Shown: piece after piece, positions 19,756 through 30,717 of the stretch
Layout of the letters: the number at the start of each line of letters is the position of its first letter
How positions within the stretch are numbered: position 1 is the stretch's first letter
Assembly (NCBI RefSeq): GCF_000488215.1
Contig: NZ_KI530734.1
Location: forward strand, 225,025 to 289,024
Direction of reading: 5' to 3'
Origin: Acinetobacter nectaris CIP 110549
Lineage (GTDB): Bacteria > Pseudomonadota > Gammaproteobacteria > Pseudomonadales > Moraxellaceae
DNA length: 64,000 nucleotides
Program-made: the position numbers and the translations under genes
Notes under the pieces: model-generated
What the model was told of the DNA's origin: nothing
What the model saw: the letters and a program-made list of their open reading frames with translations, nothing else
Database searches by the model: none

Positions 19756-21981
19756 TCAAAATGATGTATAAACTTCGAGTTTATATGCTTTTTGATAACC
19801 ACGAGGCAGTACTTGTCCTTTACTTGCACGCTTGCCAATATATTTGGCCAAGTCATCCCCTTTCAGCTTCAGTTTTTGCTGTCCTGCTGTGACTTCTAGC
19901 ATATCTGTTAACTGAAGTGGTTCAATTGCAAGTAATGACTCTGATTTATCTAATTGTACTAATTTATTCCCTTTACCTTTGTTTAACATTGGCAATTCTG
20001 CCAATTCAGTCACAAGTAAACGACCTGCCGATGTTAAAAGTGCAAGGTGTGTATGCTCTTTTATTGGCAATAATGGCAATGCTTGCGCTCCCTCAGGCAA
20101 AGTTAAAAATGCCTTACCTGCTTTTGCATTGGTATCTAAAGACTGTGCTACTGTTTTAAAACCAAAACCTGCCGAGCTTGCCACCATCATTTCTTGCTTA
20201 TCATCAGCAATATACAGCTGAATAAAATTCACACCACTTGCAGGAGACAAACGAGAGCTTAATGGCTCTCCTAAGCCCCTTGCAGAAGGTAGTGTAGAAA
20301 TGGCTAAGGCATAACTTCGCCCTGACTCATCTAATATATATACACGCTGATTCGTCTTACCCACAGCATGACTCAAGTATTGATCACCTGCACGATAATT
20401 CAGTTTTTCTGCATCAACATCAGCGCCCTTTGCTGCACGAACCCAACCTGCTTGTGATAAAACAACCGTGACAGGTTCTGCTGGTACAAGATCTTGCTCT
20501 TTAATTTGCACTGCATCATCACGCGCTACAATTTGTGAACGACGATCATCGCCAAACCTCTTAGCATCTGACTTCAACTCATCAATAATCAATGCTTTTA
20601 ACGACTCAGGATTTTCTAACTGCTCTCGAATAATGGCAGCACGTGCAGATAACTCATCTTGCTCTTTACGAATTTCCATTTCTTGTAACTTAGCCAAATG
20701 GCGAAGTTTCAGCTCTAAAATTGCCTCTGCTTGAATCTCATCAATCGCAAATTTTTCCATCAAAACAGTTTTAGGATCATCTTCTTCACGAATAATCTGA
20801 ATAACTGTATCAATGTCTAAATATGCAATGAGCAGACCTGCCAATATATGCAGTCGTTTTTCTATTTTATTTAAATGATACTGTAAACGGCGCGTCACTG
20901 TATTCTTACGAATAGAAATCCATTCTAAAAGAATTTGACGAATAGATTTTACTTGCGGTTTACCATCTGCACCAATCATATTGAGATTGACACGATAACT
21001 ACTTTCTAGATCTGTGGTTGCAAATAAATGGCTCATTACCATTGCAGCATCCACACGATTCGAGCGTAAAACAATGACCAATCGTGTTGGGTTTTTATGA
21101 TCAGATTCATCACGAATATCTGAAACCAATGGCAACTTCTTCGCTTGCATTTGGTCTGCAATTTGCGTGACTACTTTAGAGCCTGACACCTGAAATGGTA
21201 GCTCATGAATAATAATTTCATTTTTTTCAACACTATATAGTGCGCGAACACGGTAACTACCACGACCCGTCACTTGTATTTTCAACAAATCTTCAGGTGA
21301 CGTAATAATTTCTGCCTTGGTGGGTAAATCAGGCCCCGGAATATATTCAGCAACTTTTTGGTCAGTTAATTGTGGATTACGAATTAAAGCAATCGTCCCC
21401 TTAATTACTTCACGTAAATTATGAGGAGGGATATCTGTTGCCATACCCACTGCTATACCTGTTGTACCATTTAAAAGAATATTGGGTACACGTGCAGGTA
21501 AATTAATTGGTTCTTTTAATGAGCCATCAAAGTTATCTTGCCAATCACAAGTGCCTTGACCAAGCTCCGAGAGCAATAACTCACTAAACTGGGAAAGTTT
21601 GGCCTCTGTATAACGCATGGCTGCAAATGATTTCGGGTCATCAGGCGAACCCCAGTTCCCTTGTCCTTCAATAAAACGATAGCGATAGCTAAAAGGCTGT
21701 GCCATTAACACCATTGCTTCATAACATGCCGAATCACCATGCGGATGGTATTTACCTAAAACATCACCCACTGTACGTGCAGACTTTTTAGGCTTTCCGC
21801 TATGCTTTAAGCCCAGCTCACTCATTGCATAGACAATACGACGCTGTACAGGTTTTAAACCATCACTAATATGAGGCAATGCACGATCCATAATGACGTA
21901 CATTGCATAGTTGAGATACGCTTGTTCAGTAAATTCTGCAACAGAACGGTTTTCAGTTGCATGATGAGTCAGACTAGACAT
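19756..21981 (-). CDS. parC: DNA topoisomerase IV subunit A
   Basis: Type IIA topoisomerase subunit that decatenates chromosomes with ParE. The 741 residues show the DNA-gate domain with catalytic Tyr124 ([10 protein letters not shown]) and a degenerate C-terminal beta-pinwheel from about 490. The quinolone-resistance-determining stretch reads [12 protein letters not shown], with Ser84 and Glu88 unaltered. In Acinetobacter numbering this is the susceptible form at those two positions. parE is not in the window. Confidence 0.96.
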   Translation of the reverse strand: MSSLTHHATENRSVAEFTEQAYLNYAMYVIMDRALPHISDGLKPVQRRIVYAMSELGLKHSGKPKKSARTVGDVLGKYHPHGDSACYEAMVLMAQPFSYRYRFIEGQGNWGSPDDPKSFAAMRYTEAKLSQFSELLLSELGQGTCDWQDNFDGSLKEPINLPARVPNILLNGTTGIAVGMATDIPPHNLREVIKGTIALIRNPQLTDQKVAEYIPGPDLPTKAEIITSPEDLLKIQVTGRGSYRVRALYSVEKNEIIIHELPFQVSGSKVVTQIADQMQAKKLPLVSDIRDESDHKNPTRLVIVLRSNRVDAAMVMSHLFATTDLESSYRVNLNMIGADGKPQVKSIRQILLEWISIRKNTVTRRLQYHLNKIEKRLHILAGLLIAYLDIDTVIQIIREEDDPKTVLMEKFAIDEIQAEAILELKLRHLAKLQEMEIRKEQDELSARAAIIREQLENPESLKALIIDELKSDAKRFGDDRRSQIVARDDAVQIKEQDLVPAEPVTVVLSQAGWVRAAKGADVDAEKLNYRAGDQYLSHAVGKTNQRVYILDESGRSYALAISTLPSARGLGEPLSSRLSPASGVNFIQLYIADDKQEMMVASSAGFGFKTVAQSLDTNAKAGKAFLTLPEGAQALPLLPIKEHTHLALLTSAGRLLVTELAELPMLNKGKGNKLVQLDKSESLLAIEPLQLTDMLEVTAGQQKLKLKGDDLAKYIGKRASKGQVLPRGYQKAYKLEVYTSF

Positions 21982-22104
21982 AAATGTAAACGGCCAATTC
22001 GTTATTTGTTATCTGTCGCCTATGCTAGTCTGTGCATCACATAAGAACAAGTGTTTGTCTACTTTTCGCTGATTTATTGATAACTCATTTACATTCAATA
22101 TGCA

Positions 22105-23298
22105 TCATATTTGCTTTTGTGCATTCTTATTTAAAAAATACATAAGAATCACTGCAAAGACTGTAATGACGCCAGCAACGCCATATAAATTTTGCATACC
22201 AATAAGAGGAATAAGCAATCCTGCAAGTGGTCCAATAAACATAAGTGCAATATCCAAAAATGCATTATATACGCCCAGTGCAGAACCTCTATTTTGAGCC
22301 TCTACTTGCTTAACTGCTTCTACACCCAATGAAGGAAAGACCAAAGAGAAGCCCGCACCAACAAGGAATGCGCCCACATATGCCATACCAATATACGTAC
22401 TTCCCCATATAAGAAGTAGCCCTAATGCCTCAATGACAAATGAGCATAATGAAACTTTAATACCACCAAACTTAGGAATCATTTTCCCAAATATAAGCCG
22501 AATAAATACAAACCCAATACTAAAGACACTTAAAGCATAAGCAGCATTCGGCCAATGTCTCTCATCAAAATATAGTGTAATAAATGTAGAAATCACACCA
22601 AAACCAACCGTCCCTAAAGCCAATGCAGCACCAAAAACCCACACTTTTGACGCAACCTTTAAGAACGCAATTTTTGTATCTACTTTTACACGAACCGTTG
22701 GCTTACGGTATGCTAGAACAAAACCAATCACAGCTAAAAGTAGCGTTGTTGCCGCAAATGCATATGTAGAAAAATGATTATTTAAATACACACCAAGAGG
22801 TGCGCCAAAAGCCATTGCTGAATACGTTGCCACACCATTCCAAGAAATTACTCGTGAAGTTTCCGTACGAGCAACAAGGTTCATTCCCCATAAAGTTGAG
22901 CCTGTACTAGCAAAACTTTCTCCTGCACCTAAGCACAAACGCCCAAGTGCAAACAAAATTAAGCTCAATGATGGCTTATCCATACAAAATACAGCAAGAA
23001 TGGAGAAAACACCGCTCATACCACAACAACCAAGCCCCATAAGCACAACTTTACGTGCACCTAGCATATCTGCCAGTTGCCCTGCTTTTGGTCGTGTTAA
23101 CAATGTTGCTAAGTATTGAATACTAATTATGCCGCCTGCAATAAATGAACTGTATTGCAGTTGTTGGCTTACGAGTTGAGGTAAAATAGCAAGTGGTAAG
23201 CCAACTGACAAATAGGCAAAAAAAGTAAATATAACAACAGAGATAATTTTTTTATTTAATTCATAATTTGACGTATTTGCTGCTGTTTGAGTATCCAT
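22105..23298 (-). CDS. MFS transporter, YhhS/YfcJ-like
   Basis: A 12-segment major-facilitator protein of about 397 residues with the MFS signature QLADMLGARKVVLMG after helix 2 and RLCLGAGESFASTGSTLWG in helix 4, which resembles the YhhS/YfcJ (UPF0226) efflux group. The start is uncertain: ATG 23298 or GTG 23313 (five codons longer). Substrate unknown. Confidence 0.82.
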   Translation of the reverse strand: MDTQTAANTSNYELNKKIISVVIFTFFAYLSVGLPLAILPQLVSQQLQYSSFIAGGIISIQYLATLLTRPKAGQLADMLGARKVVLMGLGCCGMSGVFSILAVFCMDKPSLSLILFALGRLCLGAGESFASTGSTLWGMNLVARTETSRVISWNGVATYSAMAFGAPLGVYLNNHFSTYAFAATTLLLAVIGFVLAYRKPTVRVKVDTKIAFLKVASKVWVFGAALALGTVGFGVISTFITLYFDERHWPNAAYALSVFSIGFVFIRLIFGKMIPKFGGIKVSLCSFVIEALGLLLIWGSTYIGMAYVGAFLVGAGFSLVFPSLGVEAVKQVEAQNRGSALGVYNAFLDIALMFIGPLAGLLIPLIGMQNLYGVAGVITVFAVILMYFLNKNAQKQI

Positions 23299-23385
23299 AC
23301 CGTTCTTTTTCACTATATGATGAAATGATTATAATTCAATCATTGAAACAGTTTTAGTTTTAGATACAAAACTATAAGGCTTTAT

Positions 23386-24030
23386 TTAAATATCTTTAGA
23401 AGAAGCCGATTGCTCATCATCATCTTGATAAATAAATTTTGGCATTTCAAGACCAAAATAGATCGCAATGACACGTAAACTAAAGCCAAAAACAAGCGTT
23501 GTCACGACTGTCCACTCAAGCACTAAACCAAAGTGCATACACAACCAATAACAAATGACTGATACAAAAGAAATACTTGCATACAGCTCACGGCGGAAAA
23601 TAAGTGGAACATCATTACATAGAATATCCCTTAAAATTCCACCAGATACACCTGTCATAATTCCTGCTACAGCAGAAACCACAAACCCATGCCCCATTTG
23701 AATTGCAATTTGACAACCTATAATAGTGAACCCAATTAAACCCAGTGCATCTAAAAGCAAGAAGATAGAACGTAAATGTTTCATCCAATTTGCAATTAAA
23801 ATGGTAAATAATGCCGCACAGCAAGTAAGTACAAGATATTCAGGATGCTTTACCCAACCAAGTGGATAGTGCCCTAATAAAACATCTCTTACAGAACCGC
23901 CACCGAGTGCTGTTACACAAGCAATAAGAATGACACCAAACCAGTCCATACTCCTGCGTCCTGCAGAAAGTGCTCCCGTCATGGCTTCAGCAGTAATTGC
24001 AATAATATAAATAATGGTAAGTAACAACAT
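23386..24030 (-). CDS. TRIC-like cation channel family protein (UPF0126/YadS)
   Basis: A 214-residue seven-segment membrane protein with two UPF0126 repeats. Each carries a glycine-rich signature: ACVTALGGGSVRDVLLG (about 37-53) and GIMTGVSGGILRDILCN (about 123-139). Family members form trimeric K+-permeable channels in structural studies; the physiological role here is unknown. It lies downstream of ychJ on the same strand. Confidence 0.85.
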   Translation of the reverse strand: MLLLTIIYIIAITAEAMTGALSAGRRSMDWFGVILIACVTALGGGSVRDVLLGHYPLGWVKHPEYLVLTCCAALFTILIANWMKHLRSIFLLLDALGLIGFTIIGCQIAIQMGHGFVVSAVAGIMTGVSGGILRDILCNDVPLIFRRELYASISFVSVICYWLCMHFGLVLEWTVVTTLVFGFSLRVIAIYFGLEMPKFIYQDDDEQSASSKDI

Positions 24031-24129
24031 ACCCTGTTCCTTGTATGGGGCATTATTAGTTTACAGAATAATGAATTTTCATCTTTTTTCTATGAAATAT
24101 TCTATTTTTCTACAGTACGCACTTCAGCT

Positions 24130-24600
24130 TCAAAGATATTTTGCACAACAAAGCTTAAATTTCTTATTAGATCCACAGATACATGTCTGCTTCATCGTAT
24201 ATTTTTCTTCTAATGTTGGGTCTAAAAAGTACCATTGGTCTAAATGCTTCACAAAAAAAGAGTTCTCATAATGTGCACATGTTTCGCCTTCTAACCAATA
24301 ATATGCTTTAAACTCAACACTTGCATGGTTTTTATCAAGATTATCCCGATAGTTTAAAACCTCCAATGCTTTCCACTCAGTGGTTTTACTCCAAGCCATC
24401 AATGCAGAAATATCTAAGGCATGTTGCTGATTCTTTGCAGTTGTTTTCACAATATAATCAACTTTTTGTTTTACAAATGCGCTATAACGAGATCGCATTA
24501 ACTGCTGTGCATTCTCTGCATATACTTTTCCTTCATGCAAAGGTAAACAGCATTCTTGGTAATACCCACCACCACATGGGCAAGCCTGATTGTTTTCCAT
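24130..24600 (-). CDS. YchJ family protein with SEC-C zinc motifs
   Basis: The 156-residue product has an N-terminal SEC-C-like metal motif (CPCGGGYYQECC, 8-19), a central NTF2-like region (RSRYSAFVKQKVDYIVKTT) and a second SEC-C motif at the C-terminus (CICGSNKKFKLCC). Function is not established. The ATG (24598-24600) directly abuts the T-tract of the upstream terC terminator, leaving no Shine-Dalgarno sequence; the protein cannot start much later because Cys8 opens the first motif. Confidence 0.87.
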   Translation of the reverse strand: MENNQACPCGGGYYQECCLPLHEGKVYAENAQQLMRSRYSAFVKQKVDYIVKTTAKNQQHALDISALMAWSKTTEWKALEVLNYRDNLDKNHASVEFKAYYWLEGETCAHYENSFFVKHLDQWYFLDPTLEEKYTMKQTCICGSNKKFKLCCAKYL

Positions 24601-24601
24601 A

Positions 24602-24630
24602 AAAATAGCCCATATAAAATGGGCTATTTT
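24602..24630 (-). terminator. Terminator of the TerC-CBS gene
   Basis: AAAATAGCCCAT / ATGGGCTATTTT around ATAAA. On the minus strand the hairpin is followed by TTTTT, which runs straight into the ychJ start codon. Confidence 0.85.
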
Positions 24631-24664
24631 AGAGTGATTAAATGCTTTTGCAAACCAACTAACT

Positions 24665-26254
24665 TTATTGTGAATCTTGATCTTCTATTGAAACAATATG
24701 GACTTTTTCAATTTTATGTCCATCCATTGTAATAATTTCAAACTGATATCCATCAACTTTTACAACATCACCATTTTCAGGTAAGCGACCTAAATGTAAT
24801 AACAAGTAGCCTGATAATGTCGAGTATTCTTCACTGTCATCAACTAAATCTTTACCGAGCAATAAAGATAAATGACGAATATCTGTAGAACCCTCTAACA
24901 ACAATGAACCATCATCGAGGCTTTCTGCAACTGCTTCCATTTCATCTTCATCTGGAAATTCACCTGCAATCGCTTCTAGAATATCAATTGGTGTTACCAA
25001 GCCTTCGATTGAACCATATTCATTTAAAACAATTGCCATTTGTAATGGTGCTTGGCGTAATTGTTCCATAACCATAAGTACATGTGCATTTTCATGCACA
25101 ATCATTGGCTCACGTAAACTTTTTTCAACATGTAACTGTTTAGTATCTACATATTCATTTAAAAGCTTATGGGTTGAAGCAATACCTGCTAAGTTATCTA
25201 ACTCACCATGTGCAAAGATCACCCTTGAGTGTGTCATTTGCATTAAACGCTCTTGTAATTCTTTTGGCGTATCATCTAAGTCAATCCAGTCAATATCTGG
25301 TCTTGGTGTCATTACAGATTTTACAGGTCGCTCAGATAGACCTAAAACACCCTGCACCATTACACTATGATAAGTACTGTTTTCACCATCAAATATTTCA
25401 TCAGCCAATGCTCTCGTTGCAAGCACATCACTTTCTGAGTCCATTGCTTCCGTAGAACCATTATTTTTTGACTTACCACCAAGCATACGCATAACAGCAG
25501 AGGCTGTCTTATAGCGTAAATCTGTTGTTGTGACGAGCTTCTCTTGGTTACGACGTGTTGTTTGGTTCAAGAATTCAATCATTACAGAGAATCCAATCGC
25601 TGCGTATAGATAACCTTTTGGAATATGGAATCCAAAACCCTCTACCACAAGCGAAAAACCAATCATCATTAAAAAGCCAAGACATAACATCACAACTGTT
25701 GGATGACGGTTGATAAAGTCCATCAATGGCTTAGAAGCCCACATCATAATACCGACTGCAATCACAACTGCAATCATCATGACAGGCAAATGCTTCACCA
25801 TACCAACAGCAGTAATCACACTATCTAATGAAAATACCGCATCTAATACAACAATTTGTGCGATAACCACCCAAAATACAGCATGCACAGGATTATCTTC
25901 TTTGACTTGCATTTTCCCTTCAAGGCGCTCATGTAGCTCCATGGTTCCTTTAAAGAGAAGAAATACCCCACCAAATAATAAAATGAGGTCTCGCCCAGCG
26001 AAAGATTGCCCAAAAATCGTAAATAGTGGTTGAGTGAGCGTAACCACCCATGCAATGGAGGCAAGCAATACCATGCGCATGCCGAGTGCAAGCGTTAGTC
26101 CTAGTAGGCGTGCTTTACTACGTTGCTCTGGCGGTAATTTCTCCGCCAAAATTGCAATAAAAACAAGGTTATCAATTCCAAGTACAATTTCAAGAACGAC
26201 AAGCGTTGCAAGACCTACCCATGCAGAAGGATCAGATATCCATTCAAATATCAT
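24665..26254 (-). CDS. TerC-family membrane protein with CBS and CorC/HlyC domains
   Basis: A 529-residue YegH/YoaE-type protein. The TerC-like membrane domain occupies about residues 1-240, with [16 protein letters not shown] (22-37) and a second acidic motif [17 protein letters not shown] pair of CBS domains follows (about 295-415; [15 protein letters not shown]), then a C-terminal CorC/HlyC domain (about 430-520). Family members are proposed to move or sense metal ions; the ligand is unknown. Confidence 0.9.
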   Translation of the reverse strand: MIFEWISDPSAWVGLATLVVLEIVLGIDNLVFIAILAEKLPPEQRSKARLLGLTLALGMRMVLLASIAWVVTLTQPLFTIFGQSFAGRDLILLFGGVFLLFKGTMELHERLEGKMQVKEDNPVHAVFWVVIAQIVVLDAVFSLDSVITAVGMVKHLPVMMIAVVIAVGIMMWASKPLMDFINRHPTVVMLCLGFLMMIGFSLVVEGFGFHIPKGYLYAAIGFSVMIEFLNQTTRRNQEKLVTTTDLRYKTASAVMRMLGGKSKNNGSTEAMDSESDVLATRALADEIFDGENSTYHSVMVQGVLGLSERPVKSVMTPRPDIDWIDLDDTPKELQERLMQMTHSRVIFAHGELDNLAGIASTHKLLNEYVDTKQLHVEKSLREPMIVHENAHVLMVMEQLRQAPLQMAIVLNEYGSIEGLVTPIDILEAIAGEFPDEDEMEAVAESLDDGSLLLEGSTDIRHLSLLLGKDLVDDSEEYSTLSGYLLLHLGRLPENGDVVKVDGYQFEIITMDGHKIEKVHIVSIEDQDSQ

Positions 26255-26610
26255 TGACCATGCTCCTGCATTAATTCTCTTTTATTGTGTTGATTAAAAT
26301 AAGAAAAAAGAAAGCCCTGTAAATGTATAGGCTTTTTAAATTGTGGCGAAAGTTTTATCGAGCGTCGACAACCCATATTCATAAAAATGTTGTTAAACAA
26401 GTATTCAGTATAGGAAAGATTTTTGTTAAATTCACTAAATTTTCTGACTTTTTATCATTTAAAGATGATCGAATCTGTAAGTTTTAATTTAACCATCAAA
26501 TAATACTACTTTTTATATCTTATTTTATTTTTGTCACATCTATGTCGTTTTAATCAAAGATGATAAAAGATACTTGTATCTTATGAAATAAGCATGTTAA
26601 AGAGGATATA
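26255..26610. promoter_or_regulatory. 356-bp intergenic region between divergent terC-like and LOG genes
   Basis: AT-rich. I see a small hairpin AAAGCC/GGCTTT at 26311-26335 with T-rich flanks on both strands (a possible attenuator for the minus-strand gene). There is also a direct repeat AAAGATGAT at 26461-26469 and 26556-26564, and an inverted repeat at 26567-26582. No gene is evident. Confidence 0.5.
26567..26582. promoter_or_regulatory. Inverted repeat in the LOG promoter region
   Basis: AAGATAC-TT-GTATCTT, perfect 7-bp arms, ending 28 bases before the TTG start. Candidate operator; no cognate regulator is known from the window. Confidence 0.3.
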
Positions 26611-27225
26611 TTGTCTAATATGGTGAAAAATAGAATGAATAAAGTAGAACAAAAAACAACTCAAACTTTGGTCGCTTTATACTGTGGCTCTCGTACAGGG
26701 AACAAACCTATTTATCTACAAAGTGCCATTGAACTGGCTGAAGGATTGGCTCAACATCATTTTGGTCTTGTTTATGGTGGTGCAAGTATTGGACTGATGG
26801 GTCAAGTAGCAGACACCTTTGTTGAGTGCGGTGGTGAAACCGTTGGCGTTATTCCAGAATTTATGTTGGATTATGAAGTTGCCCACCATGAACTTACAGA
26901 GTTACATGTCGTACAAACAATGCATGAACGTAAGGCAATGATGGCAGATCGTGCAAGCGCATTTATTGCTCTTCCCGGCGGACTTGGTACTTTTGAAGAA
27001 ATTTTAGAAGTCGCCACATGGGGACAACTCGAACAACATCAAAAACCAATGATTCTTTATAATGTCAATGGCTACTATAATTCACTTATTTCTCAGCTTG
27101 ATCATGCTGTGAGAGAGGGTTTTTTACCGCCCCAACACCGCGCCAAACTTATTGTATGCCAAGAACTTAATGAAATATATACAGCGCTAAACCGCTTAGA
27201 AGTACCAAAAAATGTTTTAATTTAA
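26611..27225 (+). CDS. LOG-family nucleoside 5'-monophosphate phosphoribohydrolase
   Basis: TIGR00730/LOG enzymes cleave ribose 5-phosphate from cytokinin-type or ordinary nucleotides. The 204 residues show a Rossmann-like fold with LVYGGASIGLMG (53-64), the catalytic Arg/Lys stretch MHERKAMM and the hallmark PGGLGTFEE (122-130). The start is TTG 26611 (AGAGGA four bases upstream) or ATG 26620. The natural substrate is unknown. Confidence 0.88.
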   Translation: MSNMVKNRMNKVEQKTTQTLVALYCGSRTGNKPIYLQSAIELAEGLAQHHFGLVYGGASIGLMGQVADTFVECGGETVGVIPEFMLDYEVAHHELTELHVVQTMHERKAMMADRASAFIALPGGLGTFEEILEVATWGQLEQHQKPMILYNVNGYYNSLISQLDHAVREGFLPPQHRAKLIVCQELNEIYTALNRLEVPKNVLI

Positions 27226-27229
27226 AATA

Positions 27230-27262
27230 AAAAAGCAGAAGTTTTAAACTTCTGCTTTTTTT
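27230..27262. terminator. Terminator between LOG gene and guaA
   Basis: GCAGAAGTTT / AAACTTCTGC around a single T, flanked by A and T runs, serving two convergent genes. Confidence 0.92.
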
Positions 27263-27276
27263 GACTCAATGGAGTT

Positions 27277-28845
27277 TTATTCCCATTCAATTGTTGCAGG
27301 TGGTTTAGATGAAACATCATAAACCACACGTGATACATCTTTAATCTCATTCATAATACGTGTTGAGATTTTATCTACAAGTTCATATGGTAAATGTGCA
27401 AAACGCGCTGTCATAAAGTCAACCGTTTCCACTGCACGTAACGCAATAACCCATGCATAACGGCGACCATCACCCACAACACCAACAGATTTTACAGGTT
27501 GGAATACAGCAAATGCTTGTGCTGTTTTGTCATACCAACCACTGTTACGTAACTCTTGCATGAAGATGTCATCTGCCAAACGAAGAATGTCAGCATATTC
27601 TTTCTTTACTTCGCCAAGAATACGAACACCTAAACCAGGTCCAGGGAATGGGTGGCGATAAATCATGCTATGCGGTAAACCAAGTGTTGTCCCTAATTTA
27701 CGTACTTCATCTTTAAATAAATCACGTAACGGTTCAACCAAATCAAATGCTAGGTCTTCAGGTAAACCACCTACATTGTGATGTGATTTAATCACATGTG
27801 CTTTACCTTGTTTGCTTGCAGCAGATTCAATCACATCAGGATAAATTGTCCCTTGTGCTAAATATTTTACGCCATCAAGCTTACGTGCTTCTTCTGCAAA
27901 TACTTCAATGAATTCACGGCCAATAATCTTACGTTTTGCCTCAGGATCAACCTCACCTGCCAAAGCAGTAAGGAAACGTTCTTCAGCATCTGCACGAATA
28001 ACACGAATACCCATATTTTCTGCAAACATCTGCATTACTTGCTCACCTTCGTTTAGGCGAAGTAATCCGTTATCTACAAATACACATGTGAGCTGATCGC
28101 CAATTGCTTTATGAAGTAAAGCAGCAACTACAGATGAGTCGACACCGCCTGATAAGCCAAGAAGAACTTTTTCATTACCAATTTGCTGACGTAGTTGTTC
28201 TATACGCAAATCAATAATGTGTTCTGAAGTCCATAAACTACGGCAACCACAAATTTTGTGCACAAAGTTTGAAAGAATTTCTTTACCTTTAGAAGTATGT
28301 GTTACTTCAGGGTGGAATTGAATACCATAGAAACGACGTGCTTCATCGCTTACCATTGCAAAAGGACAGCTTGGCGTGCTTGCAGTTACTGCAAATCCTT
28401 CAGGAATTTTACTTACTTTATCGCCGTGACTCATCCAAACATGGAGCTGGTTTTCATTATCTTGTAATTCACCAATAAGTTGGTCACGTACCAAAATATC
28501 TACTTCAGCATAACCAAACTCATGTACTGTACCTGCCTCAACCTTACCACCCAATTGCTCTGACATTGTTTGTAAGCCATAGCAAATTCCAAGGACAGGT
28601 ACACCAAGGTTAAATACAACTTCAGGTGCACGTGGACTGCCTGCTTCATGCACACTTTCAGGTCCACCCGATAAAATAATACCGTTTGGATTGAATGCAC
28701 GAATGTCTTCTTCAGACATATCAAAAGCATACATTTCAGAATAAACACCAGCGTCACGTACACGACGTGCGATAAGCTGACTATATTGTGAGCCGAAGTC
28801 TAATATAAGGATACGGTCTTCGGTAATTTGAGTATTGGTCGTCAT
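27277..28845 (-). CDS. guaA: GMP synthase (glutamine-hydrolysing)
   Basis: Last step of GMP synthesis, aminating XMP with glutamine-derived ammonia. From ATG 28845 the protein has 522 residues. The class I amidotransferase domain has nucleophile Cys88 (GICYGLQ) and His178/Glu180 (QFHPE). The ATP-pyrophosphatase P-loop is SGGVDSS (232-238), and the C-terminal dimerisation domain ends [17 protein letters not shown] three codons upstream is less likely. The polysaccharide locus ends 102 bases upstream on the same strand. Confidence 0.97.
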   Translation of the reverse strand: MTTNTQITEDRILILDFGSQYSQLIARRVRDAGVYSEMYAFDMSEEDIRAFNPNGIILSGGPESVHEAGSPRAPEVVFNLGVPVLGICYGLQTMSEQLGGKVEAGTVHEFGYAEVDILVRDQLIGELQDNENQLHVWMSHGDKVSKIPEGFAVTASTPSCPFAMVSDEARRFYGIQFHPEVTHTSKGKEILSNFVHKICGCRSLWTSEHIIDLRIEQLRQQIGNEKVLLGLSGGVDSSVVAALLHKAIGDQLTCVFVDNGLLRLNEGEQVMQMFAENMGIRVIRADAEERFLTALAGEVDPEAKRKIIGREFIEVFAEEARKLDGVKYLAQGTIYPDVIESAASKQGKAHVIKSHHNVGGLPEDLAFDLVEPLRDLFKDEVRKLGTTLGLPHSMIYRHPFPGPGLGVRILGEVKKEYADILRLADDIFMQELRNSGWYDKTAQAFAVFQPVKSVGVVGDGRRYAWVIALRAVETVDFMTARFAHLPYELVDKISTRIMNEIKDVSRVVYDVSSKPPATIEWE

Positions 28846-28956
28846 GAGATTCAACTATAGGATGCTAAAGAAGAAAGATAGCGAATAATTGTAGCATTTT
28901 TCAGGTAGCGAGTATATCTGATATTCTTAATCAGGTTTTTATACTTATACTAATGA

Positions 28957-29556
28957 TTATTTATGCTTGGTTCCACTAAAGCGTTCTACTCCAACTTTTG
29001 CATCGGGCGCATTAATGCCTTCTTTTTTAAAGACAACTAAAAAAGTTTTAAAAATAATTTTTATATCTAGCCATAAACTTTGAGTCTCAACATACTGTAC
29101 ATCTAATTCAAACTTTTCATCCCAAGATAAGTTATTACGTCCACTTACCTGAGCAAGGCCTGTCATACCTGGTCTTACATCATGTCTACGATGTTGTCTC
29201 GCTGTATAATGCTTCATAAAATCAGAAAGCTGTGGTCTTGGGCCAACAATACTCATATCACCTTTTAAAACATTTATAATTTGGGGTATTTCATCTAAAC
29301 TTGTCGATCGAAGCTTCTGACCAAAAGGTGTAATCCGCTCTTCATCTGGTAAAGGCTTTCCATTTTTATCGAAAGCATCTTTCATAGATCTAAACTTAAT
29401 CATTTTAAACTCTTTACCATCTTTTCCTGGTCGATTTTGACAGAAAAAAATTGGAGAGCCTAAATTTTTTCTTACTTTATACATTAGAAGCAGAAATATA
29501 GGACTAAGTAATATTAATGCAATGATTGCAATACAAACATCTAAAAACCTTTTCAT
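28957..29556 (-). CDS. Initiating sugar-1-phosphate transferase (PglC/ItrA-like)
   Basis: Monotopic phosphoglycosyl transferase that attaches the first sugar phosphate to undecaprenyl phosphate, starting each polysaccharide repeat. The 199 residues comprise one re-entrant hydrophobic helix (5-25), the RPGKDGKEFKMIKFRSM stretch, the catalytic Asp-Glu in TSLDEIPQ and NVLKGDMSIVGPRP. The size matches the small PglC/ItrA class rather than the large WbaP class. It is the last gene of the locus. The donor sugar cannot be decided without alignment to ItrA types. Confidence 0.9.
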   Translation of the reverse strand: MKRFLDVCIAIIALILLSPIFLLLMYKVRKNLGSPIFFCQNRPGKDGKEFKMIKFRSMKDAFDKNGKPLPDEERITPFGQKLRSTSLDEIPQIINVLKGDMSIVGPRPQLSDFMKHYTARQHRRHDVRPGMTGLAQVSGRNNLSWDEKFELDVQYVETQSLWLDIKIIFKTFLVVFKKEGINAPDAKVGVERFSGTKHK

Positions 29557-29568
29557 TCACTAAACCCT

Positions 29569-30717
29569 TTATACTTCAAGTATTTCAATCAGTTTTTGAT
29601 TGATTTTTACACTATCAAAATACTCAAGAGCAAATTTATAACTGTTTTCACCCATCTGATTTATCAGCTCAGGTTTTGTTATAAATATTTCCATTTTAGC
29701 AACTAATGCACTTACATCCCATTTAGGTACTAAATATCCAGTTTCTCCAGAAATAACAGTATCTTTACAACCAGGAACATTAGTTGTAATTACAGGTCGT
29801 CCCATTGCCATAGCCTCTTGAATGCTACGAGGAACTCCTTCTCTATAATATGATGGCAGCACAAAAACTGCACTATTTTTTATAAACTCTGGTACATTTT
29901 CTACATAACCATAATAATCTACAATTTTTTCTTTTGTAAGTTGATCTAAAGCTTCCTGAGAAAGCCCATCAGGATTTTCTAGATCCAAACCACCTATAAT
30001 TTTAAAACTTACATGTGGATAAATTCTTTTAATTTCTTTTGCAGCAGCAACATATTCAAAAATACCTTTTTCACCGATTAACCTTGCAATAAATATAAAG
30101 GAGACTTCTTTAGATACATCCCATCTAATATATTCATATTTCTTGAGATTAACGCCAATTGGACCCAATACAGTAAGTGCATTTTTTTTATGCTTTATTT
30201 TATGATTACTTACTAGATCTATTGGATCATCATTATTTAAAAAAATAATCTTATTTAAAAATGGAAAGACGATATGATATAAACCAATTTGCACGTATTT
30301 AATTATTTTTATTTTTAAAGATTGTCCTGATGGATGTTGCGTGAACGGTGAACCTAAACCCTCAATCATCCCAACAACAAAAGGGACTTTAGCTATTTTT
30401 GCAGCTAGACTCCCATATACCACAGGTTTACTAAAGTATGAAAATACAATATCAGGATTAATCTTTTGTAACTTATTCTTTAACTCAAACATCGCTTTAA
30501 TATCAGAAAAAGGGTTAAGCCCTCCTCGACTCATCGAGTACGTAATAACATCTACACCTAATGACTTAATTTGACTTAAACCTTCTGCTGTATATTCACA
30601 TACAAAAGCATATACTTTATGTCCTTGATGGACTAAGGCTTGAATTAAATCTGATCGAAAACCGAGCATTGTTACATCTGTATTGCCAATTAAAGCAATA
30701 ACTTTACTTTTTTGCAT
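29569..30717 (-). CDS. Glycosyltransferase family 4, PglA-like
   Basis: A GT-B fold transferase (382 residues) acting on lipid-linked sugar at the inner face of the membrane. The N-terminus (FRSDLIQALVHQGHKVYAF) and the acceptor loop VVGMIEGLGSPFT recall PglA-type enzymes, which add the second sugar after a PglC-type start; the neighbouring gene is PglC-like. The donor-site motif SYYREGVPRSIQEAMAMGRPV is present. It overlaps the preceding gene by 14 bases. Confidence 0.85.
   Translation of the reverse strand: MQKSKVIALIGNTDVTMLGFRSDLIQALVHQGHKVYAFVCEYTAEGLSQIKSLGVDVITYSMSRGGLNPFSDIKAMFELKNKLQKINPDIVFSYFSKPVVYGSLAAKIAKVPFVVGMIEGLGSPFTQHPSGQSLKIKIIKYVQIGLYHIVFPFLNKIIFLNNDDPIDLVSNHKIKHKKNALTVLGPIGVNLKKYEYIRWDVSKEVSFIFIARLIGEKGIFEYVAAAKEIKRIYPHVSFKIIGGLDLENPDGLSQEALDQLTKEKIVDYYGYVENVPEFIKNSAVFVLPSYYREGVPRSIQEAMAMGRPVITTNVPGCKDTVISGETGYLVPKWDVSALVAKMEIFITKPELINQMGENSYKFALEYFDSVKINQKLIEILEV

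Noticed and set aside
26255..26450. yybP-ykoY (manganese) riboswitch upstream of the TerC-CBS gene
   Set aside because: TerC-family genes often carry it and a small attenuator-like hairpin is present, but I cannot find the conserved core on the minus strand. A covariance-model scan would decide.
28900..28956. Terminator of the polysaccharide locus before guaA
   Set aside because: The small CTGAT/ATCAG hairpin has its T-run on the plus strand, and none is convincing on the minus strand. Readthrough into guaA cannot be excluded.
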